A stretch of 61,210 nucleotides of DNA from Lachnospiraceae bacterium (GTDB taxonomy: Bacteria > Bacillota > Clostridia > Lachnospirales > Lachnospiraceae): contig VSNM01000010.1 in assembly GCA_009774245.1 (NCBI GenBank), positions 48,167-109,376 of the forward strand, written 5' to 3'. The translations under genes were made by a program, and so were the position numbers. The notes beneath the pieces were generated by a model that worked only from the letters and a program-made list of their open reading frames with translations, was not told where the DNA came from and ran no database searches. How positions within the stretch are numbered: the first letter of the stretch is position 1; the number at the start of each line of letters is the position of its first letter. Below, piece by piece: positions 25,426-33,982 of this stretch.

Positions 25426-26493
25426 TTAATTAATAATATTTCGGAACTTAATCCCTCTGTTTCCAAACTTTACTTTTATATCCATAAAAATCCAGAATAC
25501 ATAATATAGCTTGCAGTTATAAATAAATGTCATAACACATTGTGCATGATTATATCTCCATAATAATCTATAATCCATGCATCCTGTATGCGCATTATTT
25601 AAAAAAATTTTTTTGCAGCATTTTATCAATTCTACCCTTTCTTTAGCGCTCATACTATTTTTTGTATTCAATATATATGCGCTTATTATTGTTAAATATT
25701 TTGTTTTTTGGCGTAATTGCACATAACTATTGTGAATACCCATACTTTTCCAAAACAAGTCTAAAAGTTTGCTTTCCTTTTTAATTGCCCTAAACCAGGA
25801 ATCTATTTTGTTTTGAGAAAAAATTGTATCAGCGCTCTGACCGTTTCTTGTATAATGTATATAAAGATTATCTGCTATAAACTGAACGTATTTACAATAA
25901 GGTAAATATCTAAAATTAAATTCGTAATCTTCAACACCGCTTTTATAAAAAGTATCGAAAACTATCTCATGTGCTTTGATCATATCTGACTTATATATTC
26001 CATTCCAAAGAGCCTTAACAATCTGATCAAACAGCGAATAATCATTCACTATATCCCTTATATGATAATAGCCTATTGCACTATTAAATTCTGTTACCTT
26101 ATTAATATCCTTTGCTATAAAATGAGTGCAGTATCCAAATTTAATTAGATCTGCCCCGGACTCTTCAATATTTTCTATAGCTGTTTGCAAATAATTCTTT
26201 TTATAAATATCATCGTGGTCGCAGAAAGCAACATATTTGCCTTCAATGAATTTCAAACCAGTGTTTCTCGCACCGCAAATTCCCTGATTATCCTGATGAA
26301 TTACAACAACTCTTGAATCTCTTTTGGCATAATAGTCACATATTTCTCCACTGCCATCTGTAGCTCCATCGTCTATGAGGATTAGTTTAAAACTTTTGTA
26401 AGTTTGATTTAATATACTGTCAACTGCATCCCTTAAATATTTTCTGGCGTTATAAACAGGCATTATAATACTTACTATTACTTTTTCACTCAT
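25426..26493 (-). CDS. Glycosyltransferase family 2
   Basis: 355 aa, start ATG at 26493 (MSEKVIVSIIMPVYNARK) overlapping the LicD gene by 8 bp. GT-A fold motifs: VSIIMPVYNA, ILIDDGATDGSGEICD, GICGARNTGLKFIEG and the metal-binding acidic motif AFCDHDDIY near residue 95. It should add one sugar from an NDP-sugar to the lipid-linked repeat unit at the cytoplasmic face. The C-terminal 100 residues are basic and aromatic, probably membrane-associated. Donor and acceptor cannot be read from the sequence. Confidence 0.92.
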   Translation of the reverse strand: MSEKVIVSIIMPVYNARKYLRDAVDSILNQTYKSFKLILIDDGATDGSGEICDYYAKRDSRVVVIHQDNQGICGARNTGLKFIEGKYVAFCDHDDIYKKNYLQTAIENIEESGADLIKFGYCTHFIAKDINKVTEFNSAIGYYHIRDIVNDYSLFDQIVKALWNGIYKSDMIKAHEIVFDTFYKSGVEDYEFNFRYLPYCKYVQFIADNLYIHYTRNGQSADTIFSQNKIDSWFRAIKKESKLLDLFWKSMGIHNSYVQLRQKTKYLTIISAYILNTKNSMSAKERVELIKCCKKIFLNNAHTGCMDYRLLWRYNHAQCVMTFIYNCKLYYVFWIFMDIKVKFGNRGIKFRNIIN

Positions 26494-27430
26494 AATATTT
26501 ACCTTTTAATATTTCCTTCCAATCAGCACGCTTTTGAAAACACTTTATTCCCTGTTCTGATTTTGGTGGCGGAGTCATATAATCCGAACCATATCTATTA
26601 TTTAAATATTCCAAATATCCTTTCGGAGCTGGAAATGTGTGATTCTCAAACTCCATAGGTACTGATGTCTCAAAAACCTCCCGGCATTGTATTTCTCCTT
26701 TATAATGCAATACGCCAAGCGGTACTGTAACATATTTTGTCACATTGTCAGCATAGCTGCTGATTTTCATCAATAATTTATATGTACGATGCTTACCTAA
26801 GATAATGGCCGGAATTGCAACCATCTTTCTTATCATTAAATTTAGCCATAGTTCTTTTGAATCTTTTGCCATAACATTTAATAGTTCATCATATTTTCGC
26901 AGACATCTTAGTGAAGTATATGACAAAAAAAACAGATTCGATAAAATTCCTTTTATGCTTTTAAGAAAGAAATTATTAGGAACATTTTCAATACTCAGCA
27001 CATCGATATATAACGGATGACCTATTTTTTCATCTCCCATTAGCGTTCCTAACGAAATCTTTTTACTTACAAATTTTGCATCAAGCGCAATCTCGTTAGA
27101 TGTATCCGGTGATATAAAATCATATTCTTGCGATAACTCTTTTTCTTTTACTGCCTCTCTGATTTTACCATAAGCATCTGGTTTTACCAGTACGTCTATA
27201 TCATCATCCCACGCAATAAATCCTTTTTCCCGCACTGCTCCCAATAAGGTTCCCGCTGTTATAACATAGTAAATGCTATGCTTTTTACACATTTTGTCAA
27301 AATCAATTAATATTTGTAACAGTGCAGGCTGTATTTTATTTTTTAAATCTTCAATACCATAATAAACATATAACTGCTTATATTTTTTTGATTGTGAAAT
27401 TACAAATTCTAATTGACTCGTTTTTTTCAT
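26486..27430 (-). CDS. licD: LicD-family phosphotransferase
   Basis: 314 aa, start ATG at 27430. The family signature is clear: HSIYYVITAGTLLGAVREKG and FIAWDDDIDVLV (the DDDID metal site), then the ending region with NRYGSDYMTPPP. LicD/fukutin-type enzymes move a phospho-alditol or phosphocholine group from a CDP donor to a sugar. With the IspD/TarI-like gene in the same operon, a CDP-polyol donor and a phosphodiester-decorated EPS are predicted. Known family facts support the chemistry; the specific group is inference. The gene overlaps the GT2 gene that follows. Confidence 0.9.
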   Translation of the reverse strand: MKKTSQLEFVISQSKKYKQLYVYYGIEDLKNKIQPALLQILIDFDKMCKKHSIYYVITAGTLLGAVREKGFIAWDDDIDVLVKPDAYGKIREAVKEKELSQEYDFISPDTSNEIALDAKFVSKKISLGTLMGDEKIGHPLYIDVLSIENVPNNFFLKSIKGILSNLFFLSYTSLRCLRKYDELLNVMAKDSKELWLNLMIRKMVAIPAIILGKHRTYKLLMKISSYADNVTKYVTVPLGVLHYKGEIQCREVFETSVPMEFENHTFPAPKGYLEYLNNRYGSDYMTPPPKSEQGIKCFQKRADWKEILKGKYYE

Positions 27431-27462
27431 TTTCTATAACCCTTTAAATTTTATATTGCAAA

Positions 27463-28347
27463 TTAAATAGAAATCCACCAATCCGGCACGATTTCCGTTT
27501 TTCTTCCATTGGCAAACCATCTTTTTGGTGCAACTACCACCTTGTCGGGATTTTTTATCAACCATGCTGCCCACCAATAATATGTACTATTACTTATTAT
27601 TGCATGACTGCATTTGCTCATAATAATCAGTTCTTCTAAATCAGTGACTTCTTCCGAAATTTCATTACATATTACTTGAAATTGTGCAAAATTCATATTC
27701 TCTTTTACCCATTTTATATCATTAGAAAAAACATGAAATTTGACATTTCCAACCTTTTGAGTGATAATTTCCATTGCCCTAATATAAAATGATTCATCAA
27801 TAAATCCATATATTCTCAAATTTTTTTTATTTTTTACATAATCGCCTCTCCTAATTCCCACAAATACAACACTTTGTGATTCGATTTCTTTTACTTTAAC
27901 CCTTGCTTTCGCACTCAGACTTGTTTTTGGTACAAATTCTTTTTGAATTATACTTTCCATTGATACGGCATATCTCCATGACTGCCAATATCCATCGAAA
28001 TAATCATATTTTTCAAGTTCATCTAAACTAAGCGTTTTATAAAATTTTTGAAAACAGTATTTTCTGTTGATGACAGTTTCTATTCCAATTGAAAGCCTGT
28101 ATATATTATTAAGCATATCGCCTTTATGTGATAAGACGCACACGGCACTAATTTCATCTTCAGAAGCTACATTTAATGATATATCAAACTCTGTAATTCT
28201 TGGTTGTCGTATATTGTCCTCCTTGCGCCCCTCATATACTGAAAAGTCAAGCAATACCTTTTCTTTACATCTCTCTTCAATATACCTTGCAAAAATGTAT
28301 TGGAACATTTGATTGCCTAATCCGCCTTTTAGCTTAACGATTTTCAT
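27463..28347 (-). CDS. GT11 alpha-1,2-fucosyltransferase-like protein
   Basis: 294 aa, start ATG at 28347 (MKIVKLKGGLGNQMFQYIF), overlapping the upstream GT2 gene by 14 bp. GT11 motifs: GGLGNQMFQYI at the N-terminus, VGIRRGDYV (the usual HxRRGDYV with His replaced by Gly), FSNDIKWVKENM, and ISNSTYYWWAAWL. It should transfer fucose, from GDP-fucose, to a galactose-type acceptor; no GDP-fucose biosynthesis genes are in the window. The family also contains galactosyltransferases, so fucose is likely but not certain. Confidence 0.88.
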   Translation of the reverse strand: MKIVKLKGGLGNQMFQYIFARYIEERCKEKVLLDFSVYEGRKEDNIRQPRITEFDISLNVASEDEISAVCVLSHKGDMLNNIYRLSIGIETVINRKYCFQKFYKTLSLDELEKYDYFDGYWQSWRYAVSMESIIQKEFVPKTSLSAKARVKVKEIESQSVVFVGIRRGDYVKNKKNLRIYGFIDESFYIRAMEIITQKVGNVKFHVFSNDIKWVKENMNFAQFQVICNEISEEVTDLEELIIMSKCSHAIISNSTYYWWAAWLIKNPDKVVVAPKRWFANGRKTEIVPDWWISI

Positions 28348-29200
28348 CTTTATACCATGTTCCTTTCGTTTCCCTCAGCAGCCTGTCCGAAACTTTCTTC
28401 ATAGCTTTATCAGGCAGCATCATAAATATAAACTCCGCACCGCATATAATCATGTAATCCCCTAACGAACAGCCTCGTCGCATCAAATGCCGCCAGTATA
28501 CATATAACGCGCACTTAAAATTCTGCCAGCTTTTTCTTCTTGCATAGTTATTTTCGTCGGCCCTGTAAAGATACAGCGCCTCACCGATATTAGCTGCCTG
28601 ACACCCGCTTGATAACATACGTGAAAATAAATCAAAATCTTCCTTTCTCTTTAGCGGAACATATCCGCCCATCTCCAATACCTTGAACTTTCTGTACATA
28701 ACAGTAGGGTGATTAAATGGCTGCCGCCTTCTCATAAATTTCTTGATTTCATCATATGTTTCCGGAACTACCCTTGAAGTCTTTATATTATCAGGTCTTC
28801 CGTAAAATTCATCCAGATTGCAGCCGCATATTGCTAATTCAGGATATGTACGGAAATATTCCAGTTCCTTTTCGCAACGAGTCGGGAGCGATATATCATC
28901 TGCGTCCATCCGCGCAACGAGTTCGTTCCGGCAATAACCTAATCCGATATTGAGCGCATTTGCTAAGCCGCTGTTTTTGCTCAGCCTTATGATAGTGAAT
29001 AAATCTTCATCCTTTTCATATTCTAATATGACTGCGTCCAGTTCTTTTGAAATCGGTCCATCCACAATGACGACAAATTGCTCCGCCGGCACAGTCTGAT
29101 GAAGCATACTCTCTATAGCCTGACGCAGATAGACTGGCTTGTCTTTTTCATAAACGCTCATTAATACGCTGTATTTCCAGCTGTTTTTCTTCATTTCCAT
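28334..29200 (-). CDS. Glycosyltransferase family 2
   Basis: 288 aa. The ORF starts at ATG 29200; an internal ATG six bases on (MKKNSWKYSVLMSVYEK) has better spacing to GGAAGATGG and may be used. Motifs: YSVLMSVYEKDKPVYLRQ, FVVIVDGPISKELD, NSGLANALNIGLGYC, and the DxD-type VARMDADDIS. The C-terminal half has GGYVPLKRKEDFDLFSRML. A typical cytoplasmic GT2 that extends the EPS repeat unit. It precedes the fucosyltransferase and is 92 bp after the phosphoglycosyltransferase gene. Confidence 0.9.
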   Translation of the reverse strand: MEMKKNSWKYSVLMSVYEKDKPVYLRQAIESMLHQTVPAEQFVVIVDGPISKELDAVILEYEKDEDLFTIIRLSKNSGLANALNIGLGYCRNELVARMDADDISLPTRCEKELEYFRTYPELAICGCNLDEFYGRPDNIKTSRVVPETYDEIKKFMRRRQPFNHPTVMYRKFKVLEMGGYVPLKRKEDFDLFSRMLSSGCQAANIGEALYLYRADENNYARRKSWQNFKCALYVYWRHLMRRGCSLGDYMIICGAEFIFMMLPDKAMKKVSDRLLRETKGTWYKDENR

Positions 29201-29292
29201 CTTCCATGTGGAATAGCAAAACTATGCCTATAACCTCTCCATTCCCGAACGCGGCAATGCGACGATTCGGTTTCGAAGATTATTGTCTATCC

Positions 29293-30627
29293 CTAAAACC
29301 CTTCCGTGCTCTCTGGCAGAAACATCACTTTCACTGTGAGCAGTATCATTTGCAAATCCAGCAGGAGGGACTGTTTCTCGATATACATCAAATCCATCTT
29401 CAGCTTGTCCTCCGCGCTTGTATTATATTTCCCATAAATCTGGGCATAACCGGTCAATCCGCCCCGCACGCGCAGGCGGTATGCAAACTCGGGCAGCTTC
29501 TCCGTATATTTCCTGACATGCTCCACACGCTCGGGGCGCGGCCCCACGATGGACATGTCGCCTTTGAGTATGTTAAAGAGCTGCGGCGTCTCGTCGAGGC
29601 GTATTGTCCGGATGATCCTGCCTGTTTTCGTGATGCGATGGTCGCGGGACGCGGCGGGCTGATATCCCTGTTTCTCCGCGTCCACGATCATGCTGCGGAA
29701 TTTGAGGATGTCAAACTCCCTGCCATTTCTGGTCACACGGCGCTGCCTGTAAAAGACAGGGCCGCCGTCCTCAAGCTTGATACACACAGCCGTTATGAGC
29801 ATAAAGGGCGAGAAGAGCATCAGCATCAGCAGCGAGATACTGACATCAAGTATCCGTTTGCTCCGGTATTCTCCGCGCTTTGTGCCGGACACGAGGAGCG
29901 GTGTATCGATCAGATACCTGTACTCGTAGTTAGTCAATATGATATCCTCAAGCTTGGGCGTGATATACACTGTCTTGCCGTCTCGCGCGCAGACTGCCAG
30001 GATCTCCGAGCGCAGCTTCTGCGACACATGACAGAGTATCACGGTGTCAAAACCACCGAGCTTTTGCATCAATTCGCTCTTTCTACAGGTATCCGGATAC
30101 ACCGCCTGAATATCAAACAGACTGGCATGCTTTATCCGGAGTTTCCGCTCCAGCTCCTCCACCGATGTCTCAATATTGCCCTCCCGATGCGCCTTTTTTG
30201 CGCCATATATGATCACTGTCCGCTGCACGGGTGTGTATTTCGCAAAGCAGGACTTGTTCAGCGCTAGGAGCGCCAGTGTGCCGATAAGCTGCACTACCGC
30301 CGCAATCAGCCCTGGCATAAGGCGCGCAAACCGCATATGCATCATATAACACATCAGGTATAAGATCACATCCGACATACCGATCGCGAGAAACTGGGAA
30401 AGCATCAGCTCACTGATTCTGCTGCTGTATATCCGGAATGCGTGATACAATTTGCCAAACGCATAGTACACAAGGGCATACAATAATATGGAGACTGCCA
30501 GTCCCTGCAGCCAGAAGGATGAAAATGTATATTCATTGTAGTAAAGCACCCACACATAACAGAATATGATGATATTCCAGAATGGAATAAGTGCCTTCAG
30601 AAATTTTAAAAATACATTACCCTTCAT
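29293..30627 (-). CDS. Initiating phosphoglycosyltransferase (WcaJ/CpsE-like)
   Basis: 444 aa. N-terminal four to five helices plus a Rossmann-like CoA-binding-like region (VIIYGAKKAHREGNIE), then a helix (ISLLMLMLFSPFMLITAVC) and the catalytic domain: GPVFYRQRRVTRNGREF, LKFRSMIVDAE, RLDETPQLFNILKGDMS, VGPRPERVE, GLTGYAQIYGKYNT. It transfers a hexose-1-phosphate to undecaprenyl phosphate, the first step of EPS repeat-unit synthesis. The start (ATG 30627) overlaps the Wzz gene by 11 bp. Assignment is firm; the first sugar is not readable. Confidence 0.94.
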   Translation of the reverse strand: MKGNVFLKFLKALIPFWNIIIFCYVWVLYYNEYTFSSFWLQGLAVSILLYALVYYAFGKLYHAFRIYSSRISELMLSQFLAIGMSDVILYLMCYMMHMRFARLMPGLIAAVVQLIGTLALLALNKSCFAKYTPVQRTVIIYGAKKAHREGNIETSVEELERKLRIKHASLFDIQAVYPDTCRKSELMQKLGGFDTVILCHVSQKLRSEILAVCARDGKTVYITPKLEDIILTNYEYRYLIDTPLLVSGTKRGEYRSKRILDVSISLLMLMLFSPFMLITAVCIKLEDGGPVFYRQRRVTRNGREFDILKFRSMIVDAEKQGYQPAASRDHRITKTGRIIRTIRLDETPQLFNILKGDMSIVGPRPERVEHVRKYTEKLPEFAYRLRVRGGLTGYAQIYGKYNTSAEDKLKMDLMYIEKQSLLLDLQMILLTVKVMFLPESTEGF

Positions 30628-32143
30628 CGCGCTGTCTGTCTTCTTTCATCTTACGGAGCTCACAGAATAACCCATCGATGCACCACACGCCGAATGTGAT
30701 AAACAGCAGCACTGCCACAGGCGCGACGATTTTCTTTGCCGCTGTTACAAGTCCACCTGCCGCTGTATATTGCGCGGGCACAGCGATCTTGTAGGCATTT
30801 GAGAAAAGGGTGGTTGTGTAGTATTCCTCTGCTGTCTGCTCTGTCAAATCCGCCCATCTCGCAATCGTCTCCGCCAGGAAGGACATTTTTTCCTCCGCAT
30901 AGTCGTGCTCGCTCTGTGTGTTCTGCCCAATCGTACCATTGACAGCATTCAGCAGCGTATATGTCTCGTTCAGCTTTGTGTTGAGCGACGCAATCTCCGT
31001 CGATAATTCCAGTCTCTGCTGCAGAAGCTGGTCATAATATTCGTTTGTCTGCTCGATCTCCTTTGTCGATTCCTGCGAACTGACGATGACCAGCGGATCT
31101 TTCTGGTATTTGTCGATCACAGACTGGATGTTGGACAGCTCGATCTGACACTCCGCGATATCCATGTTGTATTTCTTGATCCTGTACTCATAATATTCAC
31201 GCTGTCTCGACACATCCTTTGTGAGTGTATGGCTCTCGATGTAGGAGTTCAGATTCGCGATATCGATCTCGGAGATCGCATCGAGCGCCATGGAGATATC
31301 CCCGAAGGAAAGTCCGGTGCCTGACGAGCGAAACTCGGGCGCCTGGTCTCTTCTCTCGCTCACATAGCTCTGCATGATCTCCATCTGTGTTTCAAGCAGA
31401 TCCATCGCCTCCGCATAATCATAATCCTTATAATCGATCAGGTTTGCCGTCACTGTGAGCACTTCCGTGTTTGCGTAGGTATCCATGAAATACGTCCTGT
31501 AGCTCTCCAGTATCGCGTTTAGGACCTGCGTGGTCTCCCGCCCGGACATCCCTGTATTTTTGCGTAGATACACGATATACTGCGACGGAAAATACGATAT
31601 ATCCAGTATCTTCTCATAGTTTGACACGTCCTCGAGCGACATTTCCTTGATCACCGTGATCCGCTCCACAGCGTCCTCGGGTACCACTCCCTCTATCTCA
31701 ATGCTTTCGCGAATTTTTTCCGAATCCAAATCCGTCGTCCCCAGGGATGTCAGCGCATCCTCGATCACCTTGGGCGACTTGATCTTATTGATATCAAAGG
31801 CTGCTCCATTAGGATCTAGTCCATTCTCTATCCCTTCGTATTGAAATGTAACCACAGCGCGCGCATACGCGCTCTGCCCTGCGATATAATCCACGCCTAT
31901 GGCAATCAATCCAATCAGTATCCCCGCGCACGCCGCGATCGCCATCACATACCGGTAGAGCCTCTTTTTCCTCTTCATGTGGCCTGCTATGTTCATGAGA
32001 TCGATCTGCGTCTCATCTGACTCGCTGTTATCCATATGCAGGTATATTCTCGCATCATTCTGCGGCTTATGCCTATGACCTACATTTCCGTCCTTACGCA
32101 CTTCACCATTTTCCTCAATAAAGCCGCTATCGCTATTATGCAT
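30617..32143 (-). CDS. wzz: Wzz-type EPS chain-length / polymerisation protein
   Basis: 508 aa, start ATG at 32143 chosen because GCAGGAGGAG lies just upstream, although it overlaps the previous gene by 64 bp. Layout: about 75 cytoplasmic residues, membrane helix (YVMAIAACAGILIGLIAIG), long extracytoplasmic region with coiled-coil stretches (RQREYYEYRIKKYNMDIAE), and a second helix (IVAPVAVLLFITFGVWC). This is the Wzz/PCP fold that sets chain length. No BY-kinase, tyrosine phosphatase or CpsC-CpsD pair is present in the window, which is unusual for Firmicute EPS loci. Confidence 0.85.
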   Translation of the reverse strand: MHNSDSGFIEENGEVRKDGNVGHRHKPQNDARIYLHMDNSESDETQIDLMNIAGHMKRKKRLYRYVMAIAACAGILIGLIAIGVDYIAGQSAYARAVVTFQYEGIENGLDPNGAAFDINKIKSPKVIEDALTSLGTTDLDSEKIRESIEIEGVVPEDAVERITVIKEMSLEDVSNYEKILDISYFPSQYIVYLRKNTGMSGRETTQVLNAILESYRTYFMDTYANTEVLTVTANLIDYKDYDYAEAMDLLETQMEIMQSYVSERRDQAPEFRSSGTGLSFGDISMALDAISEIDIANLNSYIESHTLTKDVSRQREYYEYRIKKYNMDIAECQIELSNIQSVIDKYQKDPLVIVSSQESTKEIEQTNEYYDQLLQQRLELSTEIASLNTKLNETYTLLNAVNGTIGQNTQSEHDYAEEKMSFLAETIARWADLTEQTAEEYYTTTLFSNAYKIAVPAQYTAAGGLVTAAKKIVAPVAVLLFITFGVWCIDGLFCELRKMKEDRQRDEG

Positions 32144-32913
32144 ATAACTCCTCCTGCTATAATCATCATAAGCACAGCATCTATTTTGCCATGTCTGTGT
32201 GCCTTCGGACTCTCTGTCCGTTCAATTACCGTAAATCCTTCGCTGCCTGTCGTGGCACTGTCTGTATCCTGACTGTCTGTATCTTTTCCAAATCCCGCCC
32301 CATCGACAAAATCAGAAACAGGTTCGTCCACGGGCAATACAGTTTCCTCGCTGACCGGTTCGTCTCCGGCAGGATTTTCCGCCTGAACCGTTTCCTCTCC
32401 ATTATCGTTTTCCTCTGGCGGCACTTCTGCATCTCCGCCATTGTCTCCCTCAGGCGCTTCTGCATCTCCGCCATCGTTTTCCTCGGGCGGCGCCTCTGCG
32501 TCATTGTCTCCTCCAGGTGACGGCTCATCCCCGCCTGTGTCTGCGGCTGCCGGAGGCATTATGGCCTGTGCATCCATAATCAGCCTGTCCATCTCCGAAG
32601 CTTTTACATATCCCTCTGCGCCAAAATCTGTCTTAACCCTGTACCAGATGCCGCCCGAAGCATCACTTTCCGCCTCGAGCACCTCAAACACATTTCCGAC
32701 AATCAGATTTGCAATAATGTCGCTATTTTCCGACATACTGCTGTAGATCTTTGCGGAAGAGGGCTGTATCATGCCGTCCTCCTCTGCTGCCAGCACGGTA
32801 GTGTCAAGATTTGGAGACGCACTCAGCGGTAAAAAACATATAATACATACCATCGCCACAGTCATGCAGGCGCCCCGCAGGATATGTCTGCTCACAAAAC
32901 CGGATTTTATCAT
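32080..32913 (-). CDS. Secreted SH3-domain membrane-anchored protein with acidic repeats
   Basis: 277 aa, start ATG at 32913 after GGTGAGG. Signal peptide (GACMTVAMVCIICFLPLSASP), then a bacterial SH3b domain (SSAKIYSSMSENSDIIANL ... WYRVKTDFGAEGYVKASEM). A long acidic Pro/Glu/Asp/Gly region follows with repeats of the type GGDAEAPEEN / GGDAEVPPEEND, then a C-terminal membrane helix (AVLMMIIAGGVICIIAIAAL). It probably sits outside the membrane and contacts cell wall or EPS. The 3' end overlaps wzz by 64 bp. The repeats at about 32400-32520 are slippage-prone. Role in EPS export or anchoring is inference. Confidence 0.8.
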   Translation of the reverse strand: MIKSGFVSRHILRGACMTVAMVCIICFLPLSASPNLDTTVLAAEEDGMIQPSSAKIYSSMSENSDIIANLIVGNVFEVLEAESDASGGIWYRVKTDFGAEGYVKASEMDRLIMDAQAIMPPAAADTGGDEPSPGGDNDAEAPPEENDGGDAEAPEGDNGGDAEVPPEENDNGEETVQAENPAGDEPVSEETVLPVDEPVSDFVDGAGFGKDTDSQDTDSATTGSEGFTVIERTESPKAHRHGKIDAVLMMIIAGGVICIIAIAALLRKMVKCVRTEM

Positions 32914-32939
32914 AACCCCTCACCTTACTCTCAACACGC

Positions 32940-33060
32940 CGGGCGTCCGTCAGCGGGCGCCCGTGCACAATCGAGTAGGGGAATGCCCTTCTCCACTACT
33001 CGCCGCGCGCCCCGTGCGCCGCCTTAACGGCATATTTCCTCTGCACGGGGCTGCGCATTA
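32940..33060. other. GC-rich multi-hairpin intergenic segment
   Basis: Between the SH3 gene and the Ser-rich gene. Arms GCCCCGTGC (33009-33017) and GCACGGGGC (33043-33051) pair, and GAGTAGGGGA pairs with TCCACTACTC nearby. Together with the terminator at 33061-33092 it gives a strongly folded leader before the SH3 gene. No ORF is seen. Confidence 0.5.
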
Positions 33061-33092
33061 GAAAAGCCGCACGCATATACATGCAGCTTTCC
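33061..33092 (-). terminator. Intrinsic terminator after the Ser-rich secreted protein
   Basis: On the minus strand GGAAAGCTGCATG and CGTGCGGCTTTTC form a stem with a six-base loop, ending in a short T-rich stretch. It would separate the LCP/Ser-rich genes from the rest of the EPS genes, or attenuate readthrough. Confidence 0.65.
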
Positions 33093-33132
33093 GGTAACAG
33101 TTCACTCATATTTAATATCATTAGGACTCTTA

Positions 33133-33900
33133 TTATGCCAGTACCAGTACTGTGATCACAGACGGTACTCCCTGGAATGCACCGAGCACAGCGCCCGTCA
33201 CAGGATCGACAATACCTTCGACGTACTCAATCGTGCCGTCTGCATTGACGCTCATGAGCATAATCAATGCACCGCTTGTCACATTTTTCACAATGCCTGC
33301 GGATGCAATGTTGTTTCCAAGTGCATCGGATGCAACTGCCGCCGTCTTTACTGTGCCGCAATTATTAACCGCGATGTTCGCACCCTTAGTCGATGCCAGA
33401 TGCTCTACTGTCTGCTGAAATACTGGTGAGGGCGCCTTTGTCAACAGCGCTGATACCTGTGCAACAATCTGTGTTGCCGCCTGTGTCTGATCAGCCGCAC
33501 TTGCTGTCGGCGCAATGTTTGCCGCGATTGCCGCAATGCTTGCCACCGCCTGCACAACCTCCTGCTGCTTTGTCGCAACCACCTTGTCAAGTGTCACCGG
33601 CGCTACCGTACCGCTCGGGGACGCTATCGCCACCTGGATCGCAGCCGGTGCGATTGTCGCGCCTGCCTTTGTCTCCGCAACGACTGTCGCTACGGGCTTT
33701 GGATTGGATGGTGTTGCCACTGCAGGCTTGGAAGCTGTTGTTGTTGAAGACGATGATGATGACTCCTCACTGCTGCTACTATTGCTCGAGGTGCTGCTAC
33801 TGCTGTTGCCTGAAGTAGTGCTGCTTGCTGCCAATGCCGTCACAGACATGGACATTGTGAGCACGAGTGACAATACTGTCGCTATGAACCTTTTTTTCAT
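33133..33900 (-). CDS. Secreted Ser/Ala-rich protein of unknown function
   Basis: 255 aa, start ATG at 33900 behind AAGGAGGAAACGAAA. Signal peptide (MKKRFIATVLSLVLTMSMSV ... ALA) with a probable cut after TALAAS. Next a Ser/Thr-rich stretch of about 35 residues (SSSSTSSNSSSSEESSSSSS), a Pro/Ala/Val linker, an Ala/Gln-rich helical region (VVQAVASIAAIAANIAP), and a compact C-terminal domain (LIMLMSVNADGTIEYVEGI). No wall-sorting motif is seen. It is cotranscribed with the LCP gene and ends in a terminator. It may be a surface glycoprotein, since Ser-rich regions are often glycosylated; that is inference. Confidence 0.78.
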   Translation of the reverse strand: MKKRFIATVLSLVLTMSMSVTALAASSTTSGNSSSSTSSNSSSSEESSSSSSTTTASKPAVATPSNPKPVATVVAETKAGATIAPAAIQVAIASPSGTVAPVTLDKVVATKQQEVVQAVASIAAIAANIAPTASAADQTQAATQIVAQVSALLTKAPSPVFQQTVEHLASTKGANIAVNNCGTVKTAAVASDALGNNIASAGIVKNVTSGALIMLMSVNADGTIEYVEGIVDPVTGAVLGAFQGVPSVITVLVLA

Positions 33901-33982
33901 TTTCGTTTCCTCCTTGTTTTTTCTATATATAAAATTACTTTATATATCATCTTTACGCACACGGGCAATCAAAGGAAATATG

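Noticed and set aside
29206..30267. A 353-codon open frame on the plus strand
   Set aside because: Antisense shadow of the phosphoglycosyltransferase, whose motifs are unmistakable.
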